From an uncultured Bacteroidia bacterium (lineage in GTDB: Bacteria; Bacteroidota; Bacteroidia; Bacteroidales; F082): a stretch of DNA of 64,000 nucleotides. A program made the translations under genes and the position numbers. Every line of letters starts with the position of its first letter. Within the stretch, counting starts at the first letter, position 1. The DNA lies in the NCBI GenBank assembly GCA_902801465.1, contig CADCIH010000005.1, positions 62,001 to 126,000 on the forward strand, read 5' to 3'. The notes below the pieces were generated by a model. That model made no database searches, was not told where the DNA came from, and saw only the letters and a list, made by a program, of their open reading frames with translations. Below are positions 1 to 10,100 of this stretch, in pieces.

Positions 1-744
1 GAAATGTCCCATGATCACCATGTCAACCGCGTTCCTGCTCATCAGGTCCATGAAGGCGTATTGTTCGTCCTCTGGCAGGTTGGCTGCAGGAGTGGTAGTG
101 TAGTTGTAGGTGGTGCGGAAGAGCCAGTTGTGGCTGATGACGAAACAATAGCGGTACTCGGTGCGCTGGCTGAGTTGTTCCTCGAGCCAGTCCAACTGTC
201 TTCTGCCGTGCGTTCCGTTGCCCGAATCCAGGAAGATGAACAGGTCTTTCAGTCCTGAGACGGTGTTCACCGTGACGGTATAGGTGGAGGTGTGGAAATG
301 TTGCTTGTAGAACTTGGCGCAGTCGAAATACACGTCATGGTTTCCGATGATCGGGAAGCAGGGGTCGTTTTCGGCTTGGGTCAGCGGATCGAACATCATG
401 GCCGAATCGGCTAGGATGAATGGTCCTTCCCCACTCTCGTTGGCGAGGTCGCCGGCGATGATTGAGAAAACCGCTTCGGGATCGTTGCGTTCGATGGTGA
501 TATACTTGGCCAGACGTGAGTTGTCGTCGTTGATATGGCTGTCGGAGCAGGAATAGAAGGTGTAGTTGTCGGGCACGTTGTTGATGACGGGCATGCCGTT
601 TTGTTCGTTCCAGTCGAGCCAGTCGGCAACGCGTTGTTCGGTGTCACTGCGGTTGATGATCATGCCGGGGATGTCGAGGCGGTTACAGGAAGAGGCCATC
701 AAGAGTCCCAGGGCCAGGATAATGGTATAGGTGTGTTTTTTCAT
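1..744 (-). CDS. Calcineurin-like metallophosphoesterase lipoprotein (3' end outside window)
   Basis: This gene reads leftward and runs off the window edge, so only its first 248 residues are visible. It opens with a lipoprotein signal peptide ending in MASSC (Cys20), so the mature protein should be lipid-anchored. The phosphoesterase motifs follow in the expected order: SDSHI near residue 67, AGDL near 97, GNHD near 133, ISHNW near 203 and MGHF at the cut end. These place it in the calcineurin-like metallophosphatase superfamily, with Asp, His and Asn ligands for two metals. The substrate cannot be read from the sequence. It starts 5 bases after the stop of the upstream outer-membrane-like gene, so the two are probably co-transcribed. 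Confidence 0.85.
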   Translation of the reverse strand, partial: MKKHTYTIILALGLLMASSCNRLDIPGMIINRSDTEQRVADWLDWNEQNGMPVINNVPDNYTFYSCSDSHINDDNSRLAKYITIERNDPEAVFSIIAGDLANESGEGPFILADSAMMFDPLTQAENDPCFPIIGNHDVYFDCAKFYKQHFHTSTYTVTVNTVSGLKDLFIFLDSGNGTHGRRQLDWLEEQLSQRTEYRYCFVISHNWLFRTTYNYTTTPAANLPEDEQYAFMDLMSRNAVDMVIMGHF

Positions 745-749
745 GGCGA

Positions 750-1466
750 TCAGAAATTATCATAGGTGAAACCGAGGTTGATGAAGAAGCCGTTGTATTG
801 CGACGAGAGGTTGAGCACACCTGCGGGATGCAGTCCGGCTTCGCCGATGATGCGCCACTGTTCGTTGATGTCATAATAGCCGTGGATGGTATAATAGAAC
901 AAGGTGACGCGTTCGATGATGAACTCGCGGTAGTTGGAGATGCCACCGCCGATGTTCCAATGATGTTTGTTAATGGTAGGGTCGTCGGCAAACAAATTCC
1001 CCTCGATTTTGAACACCACGTTCATTGGCTCGAAGATGACGCCTTCTCCCCCGTTTTTTCTCAATGGAATCTCGGCGATATAGCGGTTGCAGAGGCCCAA
1101 TTGGAAGTTCCAGTGGAGGTTGCGGTAGCCCAGGGTGAGCATGGCATTGAACTCCTGAAGACCGTAGCTGGAGAAAAGACGGTAGAGGTAGCGGTTTTCG
1201 ATGTAGGCATAGTCCCAATCGGTAAAACCGTCAGTGCCAATTTGATAGGCTAGGTTGAAACTGTGCCTGGAGGGACCCGCTTGATAGCCTAGGTTAAGGC
1301 CGTTGCCGTTGTCGAATCTGGCATCGAAAGCCAAAACGGCGTTAGGGGTGAATTTCTGGGTCCGGTTGTAATCACCTTCGACGTTGAACCTGTATCGTGC
1401 GAAGCCTTGAGCGTAGGTCCCGATAGCTATGGAACTTAGTAGGACAAGAAGTAATAGTCGTCTCAT
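750..1466 (-). CDS. Outer-membrane beta-barrel-like protein, unknown function
   Basis: The 238-residue product starts with a cleavable signal peptide (MRRLLLLVLLSSIAIGTYAQ). The rest is rich in alternating aromatic and polar residues that look like amphipathic beta strands (NLGYQAG, RHSFNLAYQIG, FNAMLTLGYRN), and it ends in Phe, as outer-membrane barrels usually do. I do not recognise a named family. It is first in a two-gene leftward unit with the phosphoesterase lipoprotein. A reverse-strand TATCTTTG element lies about 20 bases upstream of its ATG. A small outer-membrane protein is an inference from composition. Confidence 0.6.
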   Translation of the reverse strand: MRRLLLLVLLSSIAIGTYAQGFARYRFNVEGDYNRTQKFTPNAVLAFDARFDNGNGLNLGYQAGPSRHSFNLAYQIGTDGFTDWDYAYIENRYLYRLFSSYGLQEFNAMLTLGYRNLHWNFQLGLCNRYIAEIPLRKNGGEGVIFEPMNVVFKIEGNLFADDPTINKHHWNIGGGISNYREFIIERVTLFYYTIHGYYDINEQWRIIGEAGLHPAGVLNLSSQYNGFFINLGFTYDNF

Positions 1467-1477
1467 TTCAATTTTTT

Positions 1478-1510
1478 TTGTCGCGGCAAAGATAGGGTTT
1501 TTTATCTTTG
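1478..1510 (+). promoter_or_regulatory. Bacteroidota-type promoter of nnr
   Basis: A TTG at 1478-1480 is followed, after 22 bases, by TATCTTTG at 1503-1510. This matches the Bacteroidota -33/-7 arrangement. The ATG chosen for nnr is 16 bases past the -7 box, which excludes the upstream TTG at 1508 as a start. Confidence 0.65.
1487..1494 (-). promoter_or_regulatory. Bacteroidota -7 element for the 750-1466 unit
   Basis: On the reverse strand this reads TATCTTTG, a match to the Bacteroidota housekeeping -7 consensus TAnnTTTG. It lies about 20 bases upstream of the leftward gene and inside the spacer of the rightward nnr promoter, so the two promoters overlap. Confidence 0.55.
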
Positions 1511-1525
1511 CAAAAAATCTGGCTT

Positions 1526-3001
1526 ATGAAAATACTAAGCATTGAAAAGATTCGGGAAGCCGACCGTTACACCATTGAGAACGAACCTATCAGATCGATT
1601 GAACTGATGGAACGTGCTGCAGGACAGGCTTCTGAATGGTTGTCGCAACGACTTAAGCCCGACAACGAAGTAATGGTTTTTTGCGGCACGGGCAATAATG
1701 GCGGCGATGGTTTTGTAGTGGCAGAGCATCTATACCAAAAAGGGGTTGAACCTAAAGTGTTTATGGTTGGCGACCCTCACAAGATGAGTCTCGACTGTAA
1801 GGATGAAGTATGGATTCTAGAAACTAACACTGGCTTAAAACCAAACCAAATCCACACGGCGGATGATTTCCCCGCTTTTAACGGTGGAGAGATCATTATT
1901 GATGCTTTGTTTGGCTCAGGCTTGAACCGCCCAATCACAGGAATCGCAGCTGACCTTATTAATTATCTGAACCAACAGAACGCCATTCGCATTTCCATTG
2001 ATATTGCTTCGGGATTATTCGCTGATAGTTACTATCCCACGGCCACCATCTTCAAACCTGATTATACCCTCACCTTCCAGATGCCAAAACTGGCGTTCAT
2101 GATGCCCGAAAACGATCCATACGTCGGTCAACTGGAAGTCTTGGATATCCAATTACATCCTCATTATTTACTTGAAGTAGAAACAAATAACTTCTTGGTT
2201 GATAAAGAGATGATAAAACCGATTATCCATAAAAGACCAAAGTATTCGCATAAAGGAACCTACGGTCACGCATTGTTGGTGGCGGGTTCGGAAGGCAAGA
2301 CTGGCGCAGCCATTTTGGGTGCCAAATCCTGTTTAAGAACAGGCGTGGGATTGCTCTCCGTGAAGTTGCCTCAATCGGCTTGGCCCCCCTTGCAAACATC
2401 CCTTCCCGAGGCGATGATGCAAGTGGATGACAAGTTGGATGCCTTTAATGCCATTGGTGTCGGCCCGGGTTTAAGCACCTCCGATGATGCCCAACGGACC
2501 CTGAAACGCCTTATTCAAGACGCACACGTGCCGCTGGTAATGGATGCCGATGCCCTCAACATCCTTGCCGAGAACAAGACATGGCTATCGTTTTTGCCGC
2601 CAAAAACCATCCTCACCCCCCATCCCAAGGAGTTTGAGCGGTTGTTCGGCAGGACCTCCGACTCGTTTGAACGGCTGGATTTGTTACGGAATATGGCCAT
2701 AGCTCACAACATCATCATCGTGTTGAAAGGCGCCCACACCGCCGTGGCAATGCCCAACGGCACGGTATTTTTCAACAGCACGGGCAATCCCGGCATGGCC
2801 ACCGCCGGCAGCGGCGACGTGCTCACCGGCATGGTCCTCTCGCTCCTCGCCCAGCGTTACACCCCCGAGGAAGCCGCTGTTTTGGGAGTTTACCTCCACG
2901 GATTGGCTGGGGATATCGCCGCCTCTGAGGTTGGTCAGGAGGCATTAATCGCCTCGGATATCACTGAACATATTGGTAAAGCATATATGTCATTGCAATG
3001 A
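1526..3001 (+). CDS. nnr: Bifunctional NAD(P)H-hydrate epimerase / ADP-dependent hydrate dehydratase
   Basis: The enzyme repairs hydrated NAD(P)H: the N-terminal YjeF_N domain epimerises R- to S-NAD(P)HX and the C-terminal ribokinase-like domain dehydrates S-NAD(P)HX using ADP. The epimerase half spans about residues 1-215 and shows GTGNNGGDGFVVA and IDALFGSGLNR. The dehydratase half spans about 225-490 and shows VGPGLS, MDADALN and TAGSGDVLTGM. The 491-residue length fits the fused bacterial form. The start at MKILSIEKIREAD follows a good promoter. Its stop overlaps the rlmD start in an ATGA, so the two are translationally coupled. Confidence 0.95.
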   Translation: MKILSIEKIREADRYTIENEPIRSIELMERAAGQASEWLSQRLKPDNEVMVFCGTGNNGGDGFVVAEHLYQKGVEPKVFMVGDPHKMSLDCKDEVWILETNTGLKPNQIHTADDFPAFNGGEIIIDALFGSGLNRPITGIAADLINYLNQQNAIRISIDIASGLFADSYYPTATIFKPDYTLTFQMPKLAFMMPENDPYVGQLEVLDIQLHPHYLLEVETNNFLVDKEMIKPIIHKRPKYSHKGTYGHALLVAGSEGKTGAAILGAKSCLRTGVGLLSVKLPQSAWPPLQTSLPEAMMQVDDKLDAFNAIGVGPGLSTSDDAQRTLKRLIQDAHVPLVMDADALNILAENKTWLSFLPPKTILTPHPKEFERLFGRTSDSFERLDLLRNMAIAHNIIIVLKGAHTAVAMPNGTVFFNSTGNPGMATAGSGDVLTGMVLSLLAQRYTPEEAAVLGVYLHGLAGDIAASEVGQEALIASDITEHIGKAYMSLQ

Positions 3002-4425
3002 AACAGAAAAAACAACCCGAATATCTGGAAAACGTAGAGATAGTCGATGCCGGCAGCGAAGGCATGTCGGTGGCCAAGCCCGAAGGCCGTGTCATCTTCA
3101 TTCCCTTTGGGGTGCCTGGCGATATTGTCGATATTGAAGTCTTCAAGAAGAAAAAGAACTACCTTGAAGGTCGCATCCTAAATATCAAGAAACCGTCGGA
3201 GAAACGGGTGCAGCCTGTGTGTCAACACTTCGGTCTTTGCGGCGGCTGCAAATGGCAGCAGATGGACTACCAATGGCAGATCTATTACAAGCAAAAGCAG
3301 GTGAAGGACAATTTTGACAGGATTGGTAAGATCGAATATCCTGAGATCAAGCCCATATTAGGGTGTGAAAAGCAATATTTCTATCGTAATAAATTGGAGT
3401 ATGCCTTTTCGAACCGCAAGTGGCTCATCGATGGCGCTCCTGCTGGGACCTACGGTGAGGACGATTGCAAGGGTTTGGGATTCCATTTGCCGCAACTGTT
3501 CGACCGTGTGGTGGACATTGAGCAATGTCATTTGCAGGCTGATCCTTCGAACGACATTCGGTTGTTTGTCAGGCAGTTCACTTTGGATCGCCGTCTCTCT
3601 TATTATAACGTCCGTCATCACGAAGGCCTGATGCGCAACTTGGTGATCCGTTGCAACTCGAAGGGTGAGTTCATGGTGATCCTTGTTATTAATGAAGAGA
3701 ACGCGGTGGTCCGCAACGAGTTGGTGCCTGCCTTGGAACAGCGTTTTCCGCAGATTGTCTCTCTCTTGTTGGTTATCAACAACAAGGCCAACGATGTCAT
3801 TAATGACTTGCCTTTCGAATGTTTGAAGGGTGACCCATTCTTGTTGGAGACGATGGCTTCTCCCCGACCTGGGTTCCCCGATTTGAAGTTCCGTATCGGT
3901 CCAGTCTCGTTTTTCCAGACCAACGTGTATCAGGCGGAAAGGCTTTATAGGGCCGCGTTTGACCTTGCTGACGTGAAGGGAGGCGAGTTGATGTACGACC
4001 TCTACACCGGAACAGGCACCATCGCACAGTATTTCTCCCGTTTCGTGAAGCGTGTGGTGGGTATCGAGTATGTGGAGGAAGCCATTGCCGATGCCAAGGT
4101 CAACGCCTCTATTAATGGTATCGACAACTGCACGTTTTATGCTGGCGATATGGCCAAGATCTTCACCGATGAGTTCATCGAGGCCAACGGGCGTCCCGAC
4201 TTCATTGTGACCGACCCGCCACGAGCCGGCATGGCCGAGAAGGTGGTGGAGCAGTTGCTTAAGATCAGGGCACCGAAGATGGTGTATGTGAGCTGCAATC
4301 CCGCCACTCAGGCACGTGATTTACAGCTGTTGTCATCGGCATACGAGGTGAAAGCCGTTCAGCCGGTGGACATGTTCCCGCATACCCAGCATGTGGAGAA
4401 TGTCACTCTCTTGGAATTAAGGTAG
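2998..4425 (+). CDS. rlmD: 23S rRNA (uracil-C5)-methyltransferase, RlmD/RumA family
   Basis: This SAM-dependent enzyme makes 5-methyluridine in 23S rRNA. An N-terminal TRAM domain (about residues 8-65) is followed by the iron-sulfur cluster cysteines in CQHFGLCGGC near residue 75 and a fourth Cys near 177 (EQCHL). The C-terminal Rossmann domain shows YDLYTGTGTIAQY, TDPPRAGM and the catalytic YVSCNP. The length of 475 residues is normal. It is coupled to nnr by an ATGA overlap, and its last 23 bases overlap the end of the convergent aroK gene. RlmD is chosen over other uracil-methyltransferase paralogues because the full Fe-S motif is present, but the exact target base is inferred. Confidence 0.9.
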   Translation: MKQKKQPEYLENVEIVDAGSEGMSVAKPEGRVIFIPFGVPGDIVDIEVFKKKKNYLEGRILNIKKPSEKRVQPVCQHFGLCGGCKWQQMDYQWQIYYKQKQVKDNFDRIGKIEYPEIKPILGCEKQYFYRNKLEYAFSNRKWLIDGAPAGTYGEDDCKGLGFHLPQLFDRVVDIEQCHLQADPSNDIRLFVRQFTLDRRLSYYNVRHHEGLMRNLVIRCNSKGEFMVILVINEENAVVRNELVPALEQRFPQIVSLLLVINNKANDVINDLPFECLKGDPFLLETMASPRPGFPDLKFRIGPVSFFQTNVYQAERLYRAAFDLADVKGGELMYDLYTGTGTIAQYFSRFVKRVVGIEYVEEAIADAKVNASINGIDNCTFYAGDMAKIFTDEFIEANGRPDFIVTDPPRAGMAEKVVEQLLKIRAPKMVYVSCNPATQARDLQLLSSAYEVKAVQPVDMFPHTQHVENVTLLELR

Positions 4426-4906
4426 CCAAGGTTTCTACGTCGCAGTTTTCCCCTTTGAAGGTCAATTGGGCTTGTTCGTAGAACGGCAGTCGTTCAGCGT
4501 AGTTACTACGTATGTAGGTTTCCAATTCCTCTGGTGGGCGGTCGTAGATCAAGGGGCGTTTCACTTTGGATTGGGAAAGGCGAACAATGGCTGATTCTGG
4601 ACTGATTTTCAGGAACACGGTGAATCCATGCTGCTTCATCCACTCCATATTATTATTGAAGCAGGGCGTGCCTCCCCCGGTGGCGATGACGGCGTTGTCG
4701 AGCGACAGGGTGTCGTGGAGGATCTGGGTCTCGAGTTTCCGGTACAGTTCAGCGTCGTATTTGTGGAAAAAGTCGTTGATGGAGATCTTATATCGTTCCT
4801 CAAAGAGCCTGTCGGTGTCGTAGGACTCCCAGCCCAGTTGTTTGGCCAACCGCTTGGAGGTGGTCGACTTTCCAGCACCCATATATCCGACTAGATAGAT
4901 TCTCAT
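4403..4906 (-). CDS. aroK: Shikimate kinase
   Basis: The product phosphorylates shikimate at O3 with ATP, a step of chorismate synthesis in the cytoplasm. The 167-residue protein has the Walker A motif GYMGAGKST at residues 7-15, DTDRLFEER (shikimate and Mg contact), ATGGGTPCF, and the lid-region arginines in KVKRPLIYDRP. Length and motif order are typical for the family. It is convergent with rlmD and overlaps it by 23 bases. A reverse-strand TATTTTTG lies about 30 bases upstream of the start. Confidence 0.95.
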   Translation of the reverse strand: MRIYLVGYMGAGKSTTSKRLAKQLGWESYDTDRLFEERYKISINDFFHKYDAELYRKLETQILHDTLSLDNAVIATGGGTPCFNNNMEWMKQHGFTVFLKISPESAIVRLSQSKVKRPLIYDRPPEELETYIRSNYAERLPFYEQAQLTFKGENCDVETLATLIPRE

Positions 4907-4935
4907 GTTGTTCGTCGTGGTTCAATTTTTTTTTG

Positions 4936-4943
4936 CAAAAATA
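4936..4943 (-). promoter_or_regulatory. Bacteroidota -7 element for aroK
   Basis: The reverse strand reads TATTTTTG, matching TAnnTTTG, about 30 bases before the aroK start. No clear -33 TTG is visible at the usual distance. Confidence 0.45.
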
Positions 4944-4965
4944 CGAAAAGAATCAATTTTTTGTT

Positions 4966-4973
4966 TAATTTTG
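4966..4973 (+). promoter_or_regulatory. Bacteroidota -7 element for the 5012 gene
   Basis: TAATTTTG matches TAnnTTTG and lies 38 bases before the ATG of the large T9SS cargo gene. Confidence 0.5.
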
Positions 4974-5011
4974 CATCCAAACACATTTATTATTAACCAA
5001 TTTTAATAACT

Positions 5012-6979
5012 ATGAAAAAGGTATTTACATTAGTTCTTGCGATGACTTTGGTCATTACAAGTTTCGCTCAAGTGAAGAGTGTTTCAAAGAAATCTGCTTT
5101 GACAAAGGCTGAGAAGACCTACACTTTCACGGGCTTCGAAGAACGTGATTATGCCAATGTTCCTCTTAATCCCAGAGGCATGATGACCACTCCTGAACAA
5201 ACCGAGTTGGCATTTACCGCCTATGACTGGCAGACGAATGCCGGTCCGAGAAACTACACTGCTGTTTGGCCTGATGGCTTTGCTGTGATGTGCTACACCC
5301 TTGCTACTGACCAATCATTTAGCGATCGTGGTACCGGTCTTGCCTGGTTTGACCCGGCTGTCGGTGAATGGGAATTCAATGAAGGCCGTGCTGAAAGCGT
5401 TAAGACTGGTTTCGGCTCAATCTCCCGCTACAAGGAAAACGGTCTGGTAATCGCTGCCCACACCGCCACTGACTGCAGAATCTTCATCGTTGAAGATTTC
5501 CGTAACGACCCCACCCAGAGCTTCAGTGATGGCATCGTGCTTCCCACTGCCACTGGTGTTGATCCTTGCTGGCCTGTGGTACAGTGCTCAGGTCCCAACC
5601 TTGATATCATCCATGTCCTTTGCACCAACAGCGGTGCCAAGATTACACCTCCTGATAGCGCCGGTGAAGATCCCATCATTTATTATTGCTACAAGGATGG
5701 TGAATGGACCCATCAATACGAAGTCCTTCCCAGTCTTGACGCCGATCATCTTTCAGACGGCGGTTCCAACATTACCTATTTCCTGGATTACGATCCTGCC
5801 AAGCCGAACCGTGTTGGTTTCATTGTCAACAACGCTTGGAGCGATGGTAAGGCCGTTATCTCCGAAGACAATGGCGAGACTTGGAATGAAAGAGTGTTCT
5901 ACCAACATCCTGGCATCAACGAAGCATACACTGCCGATGCACTTGCTTTCATGTATCCTCGTTGGACTGATGCTTGTTTCGACAGCAATGACAACTTGCA
6001 TTTGGTTTATGCCTACAACGGCGCTAATGAAGGTGCCGGTTCTGATGGATACTATCCGAGCGTTGGCGGTATCGGCTACTGGAGTGAAATTCTTCCTAAA
6101 AACGATTCTTGCGTTGGCGGTATCGGTGAAGTTGGCGGACCTTTCATCATGGACTCCACCTACCTCAGTCAGGACATCTATGGTACTTCTGAGTATTGGT
6201 CAGACCAAACCCACAGCCCACTTCCGGAATACGTTGGCGACCTCGTGATTGTTGATGACGATGGTAATGTTCTTGGTTGGGATGCTTCCGAAGGTAACTT
6301 CCCGAGCAGCAACACCTTGTCTTGGCAGGAGCATGGCTCATACAACAGCGGTAAGACCGACTTCTGTACCATGTACTATGACAAGGCTACCGACAGAGTT
6401 TTCGCTTTCTGGTCAATGATTGCTGGTAATGCCACAGACATGTATGTCTGCTCAGAAAACAACAAGTATTATTACAGGTTGTTCGGTAACATTTCTGTTA
6501 ACGGTGGCCGTACTTGGGAAGGTACATTCCAAGTTATTACTGACTTCATGGCCATTTATGATGAAATGGTCTATGGTCAAGTAATTCCGTATGTTTACAC
6601 TGACGAAGAAGGCGATTATCTGTGGCTGTGCTATCAGAATGACCAAATTGCTGGTGCATACGTAATGAACAGTGACAATGGTGAAGACCCCGATCCCGAT
6701 GATAACTATTATCGTGCAGTGAAGATTCATGTCAACTACATGTGGGACGATGTTGAGGAGAACACCGTGGAGGTTCCCACCACCATGAAGGTTTATCCCA
6801 ACCCCGCCAATGGTACTTTCACCATGGACCTCAACCAAGCTTCCGACGTCAACATCTTCAATGTCGCCGGTCAGCTGGTGAAGACCTACAAGAACGTCAA
6901 GAACCTCAACGTGAACCTCGAGGCTGGTGTCTACTTCGTGCAAGCTGGCAACCAGACCCAAAAGGTCGTGGTTCTCTAA
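5012..6979 (+). CDS. T9SS-secreted beta-propeller-like protein with Asp-box repeats
   Basis: The 655-residue protein has a signal peptide (MKKVFTLVLAMTLVITSFAQ) and a C-terminal type IX sorting domain of about 70 residues starting near MKVYPNPANGTF and ending in QKVVVL. It should therefore cross the outer membrane by T9SS and be surface-attached or released. Two Asp-box motifs of the BNR/sialidase type are visible, SEDNGETW near residue 284 and SVNGGRTW near 494, which suggests a beta-propeller. I see no catalytic set that would identify a sialidase, so the function stays open. It is probably a single-gene unit: a promoter element lies upstream and a strong terminator downstream. Confidence 0.8.
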   Translation: MKKVFTLVLAMTLVITSFAQVKSVSKKSALTKAEKTYTFTGFEERDYANVPLNPRGMMTTPEQTELAFTAYDWQTNAGPRNYTAVWPDGFAVMCYTLATDQSFSDRGTGLAWFDPAVGEWEFNEGRAESVKTGFGSISRYKENGLVIAAHTATDCRIFIVEDFRNDPTQSFSDGIVLPTATGVDPCWPVVQCSGPNLDIIHVLCTNSGAKITPPDSAGEDPIIYYCYKDGEWTHQYEVLPSLDADHLSDGGSNITYFLDYDPAKPNRVGFIVNNAWSDGKAVISEDNGETWNERVFYQHPGINEAYTADALAFMYPRWTDACFDSNDNLHLVYAYNGANEGAGSDGYYPSVGGIGYWSEILPKNDSCVGGIGEVGGPFIMDSTYLSQDIYGTSEYWSDQTHSPLPEYVGDLVIVDDDGNVLGWDASEGNFPSSNTLSWQEHGSYNSGKTDFCTMYYDKATDRVFAFWSMIAGNATDMYVCSENNKYYYRLFGNISVNGGRTWEGTFQVITDFMAIYDEMVYGQVIPYVYTDEEGDYLWLCYQNDQIAGAYVMNSDNGEDPDPDDNYYRAVKIHVNYMWDDVEENTVEVPTTMKVYPNPANGTFTMDLNQASDVNIFNVAGQLVKTYKNVKNLNVNLEAGVYFVQAGNQTQKVVVL

Positions 6980-7003
6980 GATCCATTCTTAGTTAGACAA
7001 GAA

Positions 7004-7038
7004 ACAGGGACGTCAATCGACGCCCCTGTTTTTTTTGT
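7004..7038 (+). terminator. Intrinsic terminator after the 5012 gene
   Basis: ACAGGG and CGTC pair with GACG and CCCTGT around an AATC loop with one mismatch in the stem, followed by a run of eight or more T. It lies 25 bases after the stop codon. Confidence 0.85.
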
Positions 7039-7079
7039 GCCAATTGTTAATAAATTGCCCCTTTTTGTTGATAAATCCC

Positions 7080-7111
7080 AAGCCTTCCTTGTTTACAACA
7101 AGGAGGGCTTT
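7080..7111 (+). other. Strong stem-loop upstream of the giant cargo gene
   Basis: AAGCC and TCCTTGT pair with ACAAGGA and GGCTT around a short loop, with one internal mismatch. It has no T-run directly after it and sits immediately before the TATTTTTG promoter element of the next gene, inside the spacer where RNA polymerase would bind. It could be a second terminator remnant or a regulator site. Confidence 0.6.
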
Positions 7112-7114
7112 ACG

Positions 7115-7122
7115 TATTTTTG
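7115..7122 (+). promoter_or_regulatory. Bacteroidota -7 element for the giant cargo gene
   Basis: TATTTTTG matches TAnnTTTG and lies 68 bases before the ATG at 7191. A TTG at 7089-7091 lies 23 bases upstream, within the left arm of the preceding stem-loop. Confidence 0.5.
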
Positions 7123-7190
7123 TAAGATGGCTATTTGGAAGAATGAATGATCTAAATTATTAAATATCAATTAATTAAATTATCAACAAA

Positions 7191-10100
7191 ATGAAACGTA
7201 AGTTTACTCTTTTTCTGACAATGCTTTTGTTGTCAACGTTCCTTATCCAACCTGTTGGATCGATGGGACAAACAAGAGATGAAGTGGTAGCCTATACCTT
7301 GGATGGCACCGTTACAGGTGGCAGCAATGGATATGCAACCGAAAGTGAGATTACACAAAATGGTATGACATGGATGGTTACAGGTAACACTACCATAAAT
7401 CCATGGCGTATCGGCGGAAAGAACCTCTCGGGTGAAGACCGCCCGGTTTATTCTACTGGGACACTTAGCGACAACATCACAAAGATTGTCGTTACCCATG
7501 GAACTGCTTCCAGCATCACAGTCAATTCGATGACCCTCATCGTATCGGCCAATGCCGATTTCAGCAATGCTACCAGCACGTTGACAGGTGATTTCGTGGC
7601 AAGCAGCACCACCACGTTCAACAGACCCGCCAATGCGGATTGGACCAACAAGTATTACAAAATCGTTTACAACGTTTCTGTAACCGGTGGCACAAACCGT
7701 TACCTACAGTTTATCAGCGCTGAGTTTTACAAGGAAAGCGGCGGCGGCACCATGCAAACCGTGGCCACCCCAACCTTCTCCCCTGCCGCCGGTACCTATA
7801 ACACGGCCCAGAACGTGACCATCAGCACCACCACCGATGGCGCCACCATCTATTACACCACCGATGGCACCGACCCGACACTCAACAGCACTGTCTATTC
7901 ATCTGCTATCGCAGTCAGCGAGACGAAAACGCTGAAAGCCATGGCCGTGAAAGCTGGCATGAACAACAGCGCCGTGGCTACCGCCCTCTATACCATCCAG
8001 GCCGCTCCAACACTGATGGATATCGCCGATGCCAGAGCACTGGCAAACAATGAATATGCACTGGTGCAAGGTATCGTGACCTTCATCGACGGTCGCAACG
8101 TTTATGTGCAAGATGCCACTGCCGGTATCGACCTCTATCTGAACAGCAATACAGTGCCTCAAGGCTTGGCCCTTGGCGATAAGGTTCAAGCCTACGGTAA
8201 AAAGACAGTGTTTAACGGCCTTATCGAACTCACCTCAATAAATGGTGGCGACGCCTCCCAATTCAGCGTCATCTCCACTGGCAACACCTTGCCTCTGGCT
8301 GTGAAGACCATTGCCGAAATCAATGCCGACGCCGTCGGTAACAACATGCTTCAGTCCACTCGCGTGCAGATCGTGGAAGCTACCGTTGGCACCATCAACA
8401 CCAACAACAACACTCCCATCACACAAGGTGAAAACTCCATTAACATCTACAAGATGCCCGTTGTTGACGGCCTTGTAGAAGGTAATGTGATTACTGTTAC
8501 TGGTATCATCGGCTGCTACAACGCTCCTCAGCTGCGTGTCGCCAATGCCAACGACATCACCGTACAGACTGCAACTACGACCTATACCGTTAACATCGCC
8601 GATGGCATCACCAACGGCACGGTGACCGCTGAACCGACCACTGCCGCCGAAGGTACTCCCATCACCGTGACAGCCACACCTGACAACAATTTTGAACTGA
8701 CCGCTTTGACTTATAGTTACACGGGTACAGCTCCTATTGACATTTTGGAAGCGAAACAGTTTACCATGCCGGCTGCGGATGTCACCATCAATGCGACATT
8801 CAGCCCAGTCTCAACTCCGGCTGTGGAAACGGCATATACCTTGATTACCAATGCCAACGCACTGATATCCGGTGAGAAATACATCATCGTCGGTATCAAG
8901 GGAGAGGGTTACAAGGCCTTAGGAAAACAGGCTACTAACAATAGAGTGGCTGTTGACGTCACCCCTGTCAACAATGTCGTCACCGTCACACCTGCTTCCC
9001 AAAGCGGTGAAGATGCCGTCTATGAACTCACTTTGGGCCAAACTGACGGTAAATGGACCTTGTACGATGCCGCTACCGGAGGATACCTCTATGCCGCCAG
9101 CTCTACGTCAAACTATTTGAAAGTGCAAGCGACCAACGATGCCAATGGCCAATGGACTATTGAGATTGCCTCGACTGGCGTGGCAACCATCAAGGCACAG
9201 GGTACCAATACCCGTAACTGGCTCCGCCTCAACAGCAACGGCTCACCGTTCTCCTGCTACGGTTCAGGCCAACTCGATGTGTATCTCTACAAAGCCGGTG
9301 ACGTTCCCACTCCGCCCACTCCTACCTACTATGCCGTCAACGTGGCTCAAGTCACCAACGGAACGGTAGATGTCAGCGCCACCCAAGCCCAGGAAGGCGA
9401 CACCATCTATGTGACGGCCACTCCTGAAACCAACTACGAACTCACCACGCTGACCTATAGCTATACCGGGGCTACTCCTATTGATATTAAGGAAGCCAAA
9501 CAGTTCGTCATGCCTGCTGATGATGTCACCGTCAACGCTACCTTCACCCAGATGCAGACCGTGGCTACTCCGGTGCTGAGCCTTGCCGCTGGCACCTTCA
9601 TCCAAGCCCAGGAGGTGAGTATCACCTGTGCCACCGAAGGAGCTACCATCTATTATACCCTCGACGGTACCGATCCCACCGCTAACAGCAGTGTCTATTC
9701 GCAAGCCCTCAACATCAGTGAGACTACCACGGTGAAGGCCATGGCTGTCAAGGAAGGACTTGTCAACAGTGCCATCGTCTCTGCAACCTACACCTTCCCC
9801 ACCCTGATGACCATAGCCGACGTCAAGGCTTTGAATACCAATGAATACGCTTTGGTACAAGGTGTGGTGACCTTCATCGACGGTCGCAACATCTATGTGC
9901 AGGATGCTACCGCTGGTATCGACCTCTACCTGAACAGCAATACGGTGCCTAGCACTCTCGCTTTGGGCGACTTGGTCCTGGCATACGGTAAGAAGGCAGT
10001 CTATAACGGCCTTATCGAACTGTCAGGAATCAACGGCGGCAACGCCAACCAGTTCGTGGTGGTTTCCAATGGTAATGAACTGCCTATGGCTGTCGCTACC

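Noticed and set aside
5012-6979. Sialidase assignment for the Asp-box protein
   Set aside because: Two Asp boxes are present but the catalytic Arg triad, Tyr and Asp of sialidases cannot be placed, so only a propeller-like fold is claimed.
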